64,000 bases of DNA. Source: Acidobacteriota bacterium (GTDB lineage: Bacteria > Acidobacteriota > Vicinamibacteria > Vicinamibacterales > Fen-181). The stretch covers positions 1 through 64,000 of the forward strand of contig PMZR01000053.1 in NCBI GenBank assembly GCA_003170135.1. Direction: 5' to 3'. How positions within the stretch are numbered: the first letter of the stretch is position 1; every line of letters begins with the position of its first letter. Below, piece by piece: positions 1 to 7,180 of the stretch. Made by a program: the position numbers and the translations under genes. A model generated the notes under the pieces. The model saw only the letters and a list, made by a program, of their open reading frames with translations. It had not been told where the DNA came from and did not search any database.

Positions 1-20
1 CTGAACCTGACAAAGTAGTG

Positions 21-275
21 TTAGTAGGTCGTCGACGTCCGGTGCCGAATGGCGTGCACGAGAACCGTGCGGGTGGCAGCGTCCGGAGTGAAGAAGATGC
101 GCCAGTCGCCCACGCGACGGCGCCACTCACGTATCGCACGCAGGCGTCGTATGTCTCCGGCGAACGGATCTGATTCCATTGCGATGAGGGCGGCCTCGAT
201 GCGCCTGCGGTCAGCGGCGGGCGCGCGCGCGAGCGCTCTTGCGGCGGGCGACGCGACGTGGACCGTCCACCTCAC
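21..275 (-). CDS. RelE/ParE-family toxin
   Basis: An 84-residue protein of typical RelE/ParE toxin size. It has an N-terminal helix with SPAARALARAP (about 9-19), the family core WRRRVGDWRIFF (51-62) and a C-terminal VHAIRHR strand (73-79), matching the usual pattern of an aromatic-Arg core and an Arg/His strand. Family members are ribosome-dependent mRNA endonucleases (RelE) or gyrase poisons (ParE); the sequence alone does not decide between them. The gene lies downstream of, and overlaps by 65 nt, an antitoxin-like gene on the same strand, the usual antitoxin-first order. The start is the first ATG of the frame. Confidence 0.8.
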   Translation of the reverse strand: MRWTVHVASPAARALARAPAADRRRIEAALIAMESDPFAGDIRRLRAIREWRRRVGDWRIFFTPDAATRTVLVHAIRHRTSTTY

Positions 276-567
276 GGCACAACTCGTCGAGCGTGACGTA
301 GTCGCCTTGCGCCATTGCGCGGCGCCCCCGCTCGATGGCGTTCAGGTCGGCCTTGGTCAGAACCTCCTGCTCGACCGTGAGGAGACCGAGCAGCTGGCGC
401 CGCAGTCGACGATCGTGAACGAGGCGCTGGAGCAAGACTAGCTGAGATTTGCGGTCGAGAGCCGTGAACGACGTCCACACCGCATCCGCTGATTGGCGCT
501 CCGACTCGGTCTCCGCGCCATAGCTGGGAGCCGTTTCCCGGACCGCGTGCGCGCCTCGACTTGCCAT
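211..567 (-). CDS. Antitoxin partner of the RelE/ParE toxin
   Basis: A 118-residue protein just upstream of the toxin. The N-terminus (1-35) looks disordered. A helical segment follows, and the C-terminal part ADLNAIERGRRAMAQGDY then VTLDEL (about 73-96) resembles the C-terminal, toxin-contacting region of RelB/ParD-like antitoxins. A very basic tail, RRVARRKSARARARR, closes the protein. The ATG at 567 was chosen because residues further upstream in this open frame look non-coding. The last 65 nt overlap the toxin start, which suggests coupled translation. As in other type II modules, the complex probably represses its own promoter; no clear operator was identified. Confidence 0.6.
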   Translation of the reverse strand: MASRGAHAVRETAPSYGAETESERQSADAVWTSFTALDRKSQLVLLQRLVHDRRLRRQLLGLLTVEQEVLTKADLNAIERGRRAMAQGDYVTLDELCREVDGPRRVARRKSARARARR

Positions 568-911
568 GATGCATCTCAGTCTACCATCGTCCTGGCAACG
601 GACGTGCCGCCGCGCTGGGCTGCGAAAAGAGCCTGGAACAGCGACCGGTTTGGAGCATGAGACGAGCAGGCCTTCCTCGTTCCGCAGTTCCTGCACTCGA
701 TTGGCGGCGCGAAGGTGGCGGATCTTGCCGCGGCGGACAGGAGACAGGTGGTGTAGACGGCCTGTTCGCGTGAATGACAGGAGATGGGGATGCGGGTAGT
801 GGAGAGTGGCCAAACGCCCAAGGTCTGGCTTCGGACACGCCCTTGTGTAATTATCCTCGCTGCCGGCGCGACCGTTTTGAACGCTCCGACGTCAAATAGG
901 AGCGGAGGGGC
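568..911. other. 344-bp intergenic stretch upstream of the adaptor operon
   Basis: No convincing gene. On the + strand, about 652-747, a short open stretch reads FLVPQFLHSIGGAK then VADLAAADRRQVV before a stop. It looks more protein-like than its surroundings and may be the tail of a decayed gene, but I cannot name the family. An AT-rich TAATTAT at about 848-854 could be the -10 of the operon starting at 912. AGGAGCGGAGGGG (898-910) is its Shine-Dalgarno region. Confidence 0.3.
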
Positions 912-2180
912 ATGGTGACGATCCTGCGGGCGGGCTTCTGGCCGCGCGGTCCCGGCGGTGCGTCTACCGCGGTCTTTCTGGTCCTTCTTACCTTTCTGTC
1001 GGTCTTACCGGCGTGCGGCTCCCGCCAGCCGGCCGACACCAACTCCACGCCCATTGTCGACGTCACGGCCCGCGCGGAGCGGCGGCCCTTCGTGCACACG
1101 ATTCGCGTGTCCGGCCTCGTCGCGGCCTCGCGATCGTTTGCGGTCACGGCCCCGCGGCTGGCCGGCGCCACCATGAGCATGCTGATTGTCACCAGGCTGG
1201 TCGCGTCGGGGGCCAGCGTCCGGCAGGGCGATCTGCTGGTCGAGTTCGACCGCCAGGCGCAAATCAAGAATGCGTTCGACCGGCGGGGCGAGTATCTCGA
1301 TCTGCTGGCGCAGATCAAGAAGAAGCAGGCCGACCAGCGGACGGCGCGGGCCGGCGACGAGAGCGAATTGAGCCAGGCGGAGAACGCGCTCGAGAAGGCC
1401 AGGCTCGAACTGCTCAAGAAGGAATTCCAGTCGCCGATCGAAGCGGAGAAGAACCAGCAGACGTTCGAGGAGGCGCAGGCGCGCCTGGCGCAGTTGCGCC
1501 AGACGTTCGACCTGAAACGACGCGCGGCCGCGGCGGAATTGCGCATTCTCGAGATCCAGCGGGATCGGGCGAATTCGGCGATGCTCAAGGCCGAGGATAA
1601 CTCGACAAAGATGCGCGTCCTGTCACCGCTCGATGGCCTGGTCGTGCCCAAGCAGGTGTACAAGGGCGGCCAGATGGGCGAAGTGCAGGAAGGCGAGCAG
1701 GTGCGGCCGGGCATGCCGATGATCGACGTCGTCGACGCGTCATCGATGGAGGTGCGTGCCCGCGTGAACCAGGCCGACGTGCCGTACCTGCGCCTCGGGC
1801 AGACCGCCGAGATTCGCCTCGATGCCTACCCGTCCAAGTTGTTCAAGGGCGAGTTGGTGCAGCTGGCGCCGATCGGCTCGGTCAGCGACATGACGGACCG
1901 GGTGCGCACGTTCGTCGCCGTTTTTTCCGTCGCCGGGCGCGATCCGGTGCTGATGCCCGATCTGTCGGCGTCCGCGGACGTCGAGATCGATCGTGTCGCC
2001 GACGCGGTGGTGGTGCCGCGCGACGCCGTCGCCATCCGCGACGGCAAGGCATCGGTGTTCGTGCAGAACGGATCCGGCTACGTCGAGCGGGCCATCACCG
2101 TCCGCGCCCGCAGCGAACGCGAGGTGGCGGTGGCGTCCGGCCTCGACGTCGGGGCGGTCGTGCGGCGCGGCGGCGTGTAA
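912..2180 (+). CDS. HlyD-family periplasmic adaptor lipoprotein
   Basis: A 422-residue membrane-fusion protein that would bridge an inner-membrane transporter and an outer-membrane channel. The N-terminus is a lipoprotein signal with hydrophobic core FLVLLTFLSVLPAC, Cys35 being the lipidation site. The first lipoyl half (about 70-115) leads into a long Lys/Glu/Gln-rich coiled coil (about 115-225). The second lipoyl half contains SPLDGLVVPKQVYKGG, followed by the beta-barrel and membrane-proximal domains. A purine-rich AGGAGCGGAGGGG lies just before the ATG. It is the first gene of a run with two further adaptors and a MacB-like permease. It is separated from the second adaptor by 60 bp that hold a palindrome. 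Confidence 0.85.
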   Translation: MVTILRAGFWPRGPGGASTAVFLVLLTFLSVLPACGSRQPADTNSTPIVDVTARAERRPFVHTIRVSGLVAASRSFAVTAPRLAGATMSMLIVTRLVASGASVRQGDLLVEFDRQAQIKNAFDRRGEYLDLLAQIKKKQADQRTARAGDESELSQAENALEKARLELLKKEFQSPIEAEKNQQTFEEAQARLAQLRQTFDLKRRAAAAELRILEIQRDRANSAMLKAEDNSTKMRVLSPLDGLVVPKQVYKGGQMGEVQEGEQVRPGMPMIDVVDASSMEVRARVNQADVPYLRLGQTAEIRLDAYPSKLFKGELVQLAPIGSVSDMTDRVRTFVAVFSVAGRDPVLMPDLSASADVEIDRVADAVVVPRDAVAIRDGKASVFVQNGSGYVERAITVRARSEREVAVASGLDVGAVVRRGGV

Positions 2181-2205
2181 CAGGACTGAAGTCCTGTCCC
2201 ACAGG
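2181..2205. repeat. Dispersed palindromic element, copy 1
   Basis: CAGGACT-GA-AGTCCTG is a 7-bp perfect inverted repeat with a 2-nt centre, followed by TCCCACAGG. It begins directly after the stop codon of the first adaptor. A near-identical copy (palindrome plus GCGCCACA) lies after the ammonium channel gene at 37793-37817. Two copies 35 kb apart, both just downstream of genes, suggest a REP-like family. Confidence 0.6.
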
Positions 2206-2240
2206 ATGACAGGAACGAACACGACGAAAGGACCCACGCT

Positions 2241-3530
2241 GTGACCGGGAGAAACAGGCTCGTCCGGCCGTGGCTCACGTGGCGCCTTTCGGGCGCGCTC
2301 GCGGTGGTCGTATGCCTGGTCGCCGCCGTTGCCTGGTGGTGGACCCGCCCGGCTTCTTCGTCTGGCATTCCCGTGGCCGACGTCACCGCGGGCGATTTCC
2401 TCGACACGCTGGCGCTGCGCGGCGACATCAAGCCGGTGAAGTCGATCGTGCTGAACGCGCCCGTCATCGGCACGGGCGACCTGCGGATCGTGAAACTGGC
2501 CCGCGCGGGATCGACCGTCAAGCGCGGCGAGCCCGTCGTGCAGTTCGACACGACGACGCTGCAGCGCACGCTCGAGGAGAAGCAATCCGAGCTCAAGCGC
2601 GCCGCGTCCGACATCGACCGGGCGCACGCCCAGGCACGGATGCAGGAGGAGCAGAACGTCACCGAGCAGACCCGCGCCAGGAACGACGTGGAGCGCGCCC
2701 GGCTCGACACGACGGCGGCCGATCTCCTGTCGCCCGTCGAGGCGCAGGAGAAGAAGCTCGCCTTGAGCGACGCGCAGCACAGGCTGCGGGCGACCGACGA
2801 GAAGGTGAGCTCGGGCAAGGACGGGAACGCGGCGGACCTGGAGAGCCTGAAGCAGAAGCGCGACAAGGCGCTCGCGGAAGTGCGGCAGGCGGAGCGCAAC
2901 CTGGCGTCGATGACGCTCACCGCCCCGGCCGACGGCATGGTCACGCTGATGCAGAACTACAGCGCGTCGAGCGGTATGTCCACCGCGCCCGATTTCCGTG
3001 AAGGGGACCGACCATGGCCCGGCGCGGCGATCGCCGAGCTGCCGAGCATGGCCAGCGTCGTCACCGAAGCACACGTGGACGAGGCCGACCGCGGCCGCCT
3101 GCAGACGGGGCAGTCGGTGATGGTGCGGATCGATGCGCTGCCCGACAAGGAATTGACCGGGACGATCAAGGAAATTGGCGCCCTGGCGCGGGCCGACATC
3201 GGCAGCTGGCCGCCGGTGCGCAATTTCGACGTCGTCGTCGCCCTCGACCGCAGCGATCCGAGCCTGCGGCCGGGCATGAGCGCCTCGCTGCGCGTGGTGG
3301 TCGATCGCGTGCCGCACACGACGCTCGTGCCGGCGGGCGCCGTGTTCACCAGGGACGGCCGCAGCGTCGTCTACGTGGTCGCCGGCGGCGGGTTCGAGAT
3401 GCGGGTGGTGGAGGTGTCACGCCGCAACGACGAACGCGTGGCCGTCACGCGGGGCGTGAAGCCGGGCGAGCGCGTGGCGCTGAAGGATCCGACCGCGGCG
3501 CCGGCGGCGCCGGAAGCGGGGCGCAAATGA
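2241..3530 (+). CDS. HlyD-family adaptor, membrane anchored
   Basis: A 429-residue adaptor of the same family as its neighbours but not a close copy. It has an uncleaved N-terminal membrane segment (about 15-34) rather than a lipobox. The first half-lipoyl is around 60-100, a coiled coil lies at about 105-210, and the second half-lipoyl (TLTAPADGMVTLMQNY) falls near 225-240. A beta-barrel and a C-terminal GVKPGERVAL-type end follow. The start is GTG with an AAAGGA sequence 9 nt upstream. The stop overlaps the next ATG (ATGA at 3527-3530), so translation of adaptors 2 and 3 is probably coupled. Confidence 0.85.
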   Translation: MTGRNRLVRPWLTWRLSGALAVVVCLVAAVAWWWTRPASSSGIPVADVTAGDFLDTLALRGDIKPVKSIVLNAPVIGTGDLRIVKLARAGSTVKRGEPVVQFDTTTLQRTLEEKQSELKRAASDIDRAHAQARMQEEQNVTEQTRARNDVERARLDTTAADLLSPVEAQEKKLALSDAQHRLRATDEKVSSGKDGNAADLESLKQKRDKALAEVRQAERNLASMTLTAPADGMVTLMQNYSASSGMSTAPDFREGDRPWPGAAIAELPSMASVVTEAHVDEADRGRLQTGQSVMVRIDALPDKELTGTIKEIGALARADIGSWPPVRNFDVVVALDRSDPSLRPGMSASLRVVVDRVPHTTLVPAGAVFTRDGRSVVYVVAGGGFEMRVVEVSRRNDERVAVTRGVKPGERVALKDPTAAPAAPEAGRK

Positions 3531-4840
3531 AACGCTGGGTGATCGTGGGGCTGGTCGTCGCGGTCGCCGCCGCGGGCGCGGCCTTCGCCTTCAAGCGCCT
3601 GCACGCGTCGGATCGAAGCCTGCCCACCTCTCGCGTGACGCGCGGCGACCTCAGCCTCGATGTCGCCATCACCGGCGAAGTGCGCACGCTGAAGACCGCC
3701 ACGCTGGTGGCGCCGCCGGTGGGTGGCACGCTGCAACTCGTCCTCCTGCAGCCGACCGGCAGCGCCGTCAAGACCGGCGATCTCGTCTGCGAGTTCGACC
3801 CGACCGAACAGGAATACAACCTGGAACAGAACAAGTTCGAATTGATGCAGGCCGACCAGGAGATTGCGAAGCTCAAAGCCGACGCCGCCGTGCAGCAGGG
3901 GCAGGACGAGGTGGCGCTGCTGCAGGCGCGCTTCGCCGTGCGCCGGGCCGAACTCGACGTCAAGGGCAACGAGCTGCTCGGGACGATCGACGCGCAGAAG
4001 AACGTGATCGCGCTCGGAGAAGCCCGGCGCTTTCTCGCCCAGCTCGACGAGGACGTCACCTCCCACGCGGCCAGCAACAGGGCCTCGCTCGCGGGCCTCG
4101 ACGAGCGGCGCAACAAGGCGATGCTCTCGATGGCCGTGGCGCAGAAGAACATCGAGAGCATGAAGATGCGTTCGCCGATCGACGGCCTCGTGGTGGCGCG
4201 CCAGAACGGGGACGCCTCCGGCGGGTTCTACTACTCGGGGATGATGCTGCCGGACTACCGCAGCGGCGACATGGTGAACCCCGGCCGTACCCTCGCCGAC
4301 GTCATCGACATTTCCGGCCTCGAGGTGCAGGGAAAAGTCAACGAAGCCGATCGCGCCACCCTGCAGGCGGGGCAGGGCGTCCGCGTACGCGCCGACGCGT
4401 TGCCGCATGAACGTCTGAGCGGCAAGCTCAAGACGATCGGGGCCCTCACGTCGCGCCGGTTCTTCTTCGACAGCGATTCCAAGCGCCAGTTCGACGGCAC
4501 GTTCCAGCTCGATCGCGTGGATCCGCGGCTGCGGCCGGGCATGAGCGCGCAGGTGGACATCATCGGCCAGCAGCTGAAGAACGTGCTGTCCATCCCGCGC
4601 CAGGCGGTCTTCGAGAAGGAGGGCCGCCCCGTCGTCTACGTGAAGGAAGGCGATCACCTCGCGCTGCACGAGGTGAAAGTGCGCTACCGCACCGCGAGCC
4701 GCGCGGTCATCGAGGGTCTCACCGAGGGAACCGAAGTGGCGCTGGTGAATCCGGAGCAGGGCGCTCCGGGCAAAGCCTCGCCTGCCACGCCCGCGGGCGG
4801 AGGCGGCGGCGGGGTGATGCGCATAGGGATCACGCAATGA
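3527..4840 (+). CDS. HlyD-family adaptor, membrane anchored (third in operon)
   Basis: A 437-residue adaptor with an N-terminal transmembrane anchor (about 4-22). It has a lipoyl half with VAPPVGGTLQLVLLQPTG, an extended coiled coil (about 95-205), the second lipoyl half with SPIDGLVVARQNGD, then a barrel domain carrying the family phrase LRPGMSAQVDI. The C-terminus is a Gly/Pro-rich tail. The start ATG overlaps the preceding stop and the gene's own stop overlaps the next start (ATGA at 4837), so genes 2-4 form a tightly coupled unit. The three adaptors differ enough to suggest old duplication or hetero-oligomers. Confidence 0.85.
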   Translation: MKRWVIVGLVVAVAAAGAAFAFKRLHASDRSLPTSRVTRGDLSLDVAITGEVRTLKTATLVAPPVGGTLQLVLLQPTGSAVKTGDLVCEFDPTEQEYNLEQNKFELMQADQEIAKLKADAAVQQGQDEVALLQARFAVRRAELDVKGNELLGTIDAQKNVIALGEARRFLAQLDEDVTSHAASNRASLAGLDERRNKAMLSMAVAQKNIESMKMRSPIDGLVVARQNGDASGGFYYSGMMLPDYRSGDMVNPGRTLADVIDISGLEVQGKVNEADRATLQAGQGVRVRADALPHERLSGKLKTIGALTSRRFFFDSDSKRQFDGTFQLDRVDPRLRPGMSAQVDIIGQQLKNVLSIPRQAVFEKEGRPVVYVKEGDHLALHEVKVRYRTASRAVIEGLTEGTEVALVNPEQGAPGKASPATPAGGGGGGVMRIGITQ

Positions 4841-6141
4841 CGGACACAATACCGGTGTCCCCGCCCGTGCCGCCTGTTCCGACGCCGGTCCGGGCGACGG
4901 GTCTTCTGCTCGACTTCCGCCAGGGAATGCAGAACCTGCTCGCGCACAAGCTGCGCTCGCTGCTGACGATGCTCGGCATCATCTTCGGCGTGGCAGCCGT
5001 TGTCTCGATGATGTCGATCGGGGCGGGCGCCGAGCAGCAGGTCATGGCGTTCATCGAGAACCTGGGCGTTCACAACCTGATTGTCGAGGCGAAGGAATCG
5101 GCGAATTCGCAGGCGCTGACGAAGATCCGCAAGCTCTCGCAGGGCCTGACCCTCGAGGAGTTCCGCGCGCTGAAGGCGAACGTGGGCGGCATCGTGGCGG
5201 CGACGCCGCGCAAGCGCGCCACGCCCACGAAGATCCTGCCGAAGCCCCAGCGCGAGATGCCCGTGGTGTACGGCATCGAGCCGGGCTACCGCTCGATCGC
5301 CGCGCTGCGGATCGTGCGCGGCCGCTTCTTCGACAGCGAGGAGAACGACGAGGCGGCGGCGGTGTGCGTGCTGGGCACGGCGGCGCGCAGCAACCTGTTC
5401 GGGACGGCGGACCCGATCGACCGGATGGTGAAGGTCAACGAGCAGTGGTTCCGGGTGATTGGCGAGCTGGCGCCGCAGCTGAGCGTCGAGGGTGCGGTGG
5501 CGGGGCTGTCCAGCCAGGACCGCAACAACATGATCTACGTGCCCATCTGCGCGGCGCTGCTGCGGCTCGAAGATTCGTACAGCTACCTGAAGGACGAGAT
5601 CGACGGCATCTACCTGCAGATGTCGCCGTCGACCGACAGCCTGGCGACCGCGGAACTGGTGCGCGGCCTGCTGAACGCGAGCCACCGCGGCGCCGACGAT
5701 TTCTCGCTGGTGGTGCCCGCCGAACTGCTCGAGCAGCAGAAGCGCACGCAGCGCGTGTTCGAGATGGTGATGGTGGCGCTTGCGTCGATCTCGCTGCTCG
5801 TCGGCGGGATCGGCATCATGAACATCATGCTGGCGTCGGTCCTCGAGCGCACGCGCGAGATCGGCGTGCGCCGCGCCGTCGGCGCCCGCCAATGGGACAT
5901 CGTCCGGCAGTTCCTGCTCGAAACGATCATGATCTCGTTTGTCGGCGGCGCGATCGGCCTCCTGTTCGGATTTGCGATGTCGCGGCTGATCGCGTTCTTC
6001 GCCGGCTGGTCCACGATCGTGACCGCCAGCTCGGTCCTCCTCGCCTTCCTCGTCTCGGTGTCGGTCGGGCTGGTGTTCGGCGTCTACCCGGCGCTGAAGG
6101 CCGCCAGGCTCGACCCGGTCGAAGCGCTGCACTACGAGTGA
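4837..6141 (+). CDS. MacB/FtsX-type ABC transporter permease
   Basis: A 434-residue permease of the MacB (type VII) ABC family. One transmembrane helix lies near the N-terminus (about 38-62), in the characteristic context LRSLLTMLGIIFGV. A large periplasmic MacB_PCD domain covers about 65-300. Three C-terminal FtsX helices follow, with the signature ERTREIGVRRAVGA between the first and second. Such permeases use mechanotransmission to move substrates through an adaptor and TolC. The cognate ATP-binding subunit is not fused here and no ABC ATPase gene lies next to it. It is the last gene of the operon, coupled by a 4-nt overlap to the third adaptor. Confidence 0.88.
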   Translation: MTDTIPVSPPVPPVPTPVRATGLLLDFRQGMQNLLAHKLRSLLTMLGIIFGVAAVVSMMSIGAGAEQQVMAFIENLGVHNLIVEAKESANSQALTKIRKLSQGLTLEEFRALKANVGGIVAATPRKRATPTKILPKPQREMPVVYGIEPGYRSIAALRIVRGRFFDSEENDEAAAVCVLGTAARSNLFGTADPIDRMVKVNEQWFRVIGELAPQLSVEGAVAGLSSQDRNNMIYVPICAALLRLEDSYSYLKDEIDGIYLQMSPSTDSLATAELVRGLLNASHRGADDFSLVVPAELLEQQKRTQRVFEMVMVALASISLLVGGIGIMNIMLASVLERTREIGVRRAVGARQWDIVRQFLLETIMISFVGGAIGLLFGFAMSRLIAFFAGWSTIVTASSVLLAFLVSVSVGLVFGVYPALKAARLDPVEALHYE

Positions 6142-6149
6142 GACAGGGG

Positions 6150-6203
6150 CAGTCGACAGTTGACAGTCGACAGTTGACCGTTGACCGTTGACAGTCAACA
6201 GTC
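6150..6203. repeat. Word-repeat island (CAGTCGACAGTTGAC type)
   Basis: An imperfect tandem array built from the words CAGTTGAC, CAGTCGA and GTTGACC, filling the gap between the permease stop (6141) and the convergent stop of the stress protein (6232). The units are about 6-14 nt, not of equal length and not separated by spacers. It is one of several such islands in the window, each with a different word. Confidence 0.7.
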
Positions 6204-6231
6204 CATCGCGTCCGGGTGTACTGCCGACTGA

Positions 6232-7128
6232 TCAGAACATCATCCCCGCCTGCGGCTCCTCGAACGGGAAGATCAGCAGCGGTCCGGGCGCCTGGTCGAT
6301 CACCTTCCGCATCGTCGTCCGCTGCTCCGGCTCCCAGCCCGCCACCCATGCGATGACGATCAGGTCCGTGTGATGTTCGGCGGCGAACTCGACGATGACG
6401 TCGGCCGGCTCGCCGCAGGCGAAGAACAGTCGCATGCGCAGCGCCGGCGGCGGAACGCCCAGCGCCACGAAGCGGTCCATGAACTCGCGCGCCCACACCG
6501 GCCACTCGTGCTGCGGTTGATCGAGATAGCGCGGCGCCATCAGCGCGCCCGGCTCGCCGGGCGGCGGCGCGCCGGTCGAGGCGATGTGCAGCACCGCCAG
6601 TTCCGCGTGCGCCTTCTCGGCGAGATCCGACGCGCGCGCAATCGCCGCGGCGGTCGTCGGGATGCCGTCGTGCGGCAGCAGGATCTGGTGGATCGACCAC
6701 GAGTCGAACGCCTGCTCGGGCGGCACGATGACGATCGGGCAGGGCGTCGCGCGCAGCACGTCGCGCGTCACCGATCCCAGGGCGCCCCGCCCCGCCCCCT
6801 GCACGCCGCGCGAGGACATCACGATCAGCCGGCTGTCGAGATCGCGGGCCTGGTGCACGATTTCCGCGGCCGGCTGGCCGGTCCGCTGATCCAGCACCGT
6901 GCCGTCGAGCTGGTCCCGTGTCAGGTGAAGGCGCTGCGCCATGCTGCGCGCCGACAGCCGTTCGCTGCTGACATGCAGCAGATGCAGGGTCGCGCCCTCC
7001 GCCGCGGCCAGGGCCCTGGCCACCGGCAGCGCGGCCGCCGCCTCCGGCGAACCGTCCAGGGGCACGACGAGCGTGGAAGCGCGCACCTCGGCCGGCGGCG
7101 GTATTGTCGCAGCAGCTTCGTTGTGCAT
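6232..7128 (-). CDS. Tandem-domain universal stress protein (UspA family)
   Basis: A 298-residue protein with two UspA folds. Domain 1 (about 18-138) has STLVVPLDGSPEA at its first strand and a nucleotide-binding loop SSRGVQGAGRGALGS (105-119). That loop fits the family's G-x2-G-x9-G-S pattern with the first Gly replaced by Ser. Domain 2 (about 148-298) keeps the fold, with ILLPHDGIP and DLIVIAWVAGW, but lacks the Gly-rich loop, so only the first half is likely to bind ATP. A GGGAGGGC sequence precedes the ATG. Cytoplasmic and probably stress-induced. It follows the GH65 gene on the same strand, with a repeat island between them. Confidence 0.85.
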   Translation of the reverse strand: MHNEAAATIPPPAEVRASTLVVPLDGSPEAAAALPVARALAAAEGATLHLLHVSSERLSARSMAQRLHLTRDQLDGTVLDQRTGQPAAEIVHQARDLDSRLIVMSSRGVQGAGRGALGSVTRDVLRATPCPIVIVPPEQAFDSWSIHQILLPHDGIPTTAAAIARASDLAEKAHAELAVLHIASTGAPPPGEPGALMAPRYLDQPQHEWPVWAREFMDRFVALGVPPPALRMRLFFACGEPADVIVEFAAEHHTDLIVIAWVAGWEPEQRTTMRKVIDQAPGPLLIFPFEEPQAGMMF

Positions 7129-7144
7129 CGTGCCCTCCCGCAAG

Positions 7145-7180
7145 TTCGGACTCCGGACTTCGGACTCCGGACTCCGGACT
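7145..7180. repeat. Word-repeat island (TCCGGACT/TTCGGACT type)
   Basis: Five tandem variants of a 6-8 nt word, (T)TCGGACT and TCCGGACT, end exactly on the stop codon of the GH65 fusion gene (7179-7181) and lie just upstream of the stress protein gene. The same word family recurs, inverted, at 12114-12179 and, in the same orientation, inside uvrA at 52325-52360. Confidence 0.7.

Noticed and set aside
1740-3317. Long minus-strand frame over the adaptor genes
   Set aside because: Antisense shadow; the plus-strand adaptors have signals, lipoyl motifs and overlapping starts and stops.
7145-7180. CRISPR-like direct repeats
   Set aside because: Words are 6-8 nt, variable and without spacers, and no cas genes are present. 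The same holds for the other islands.
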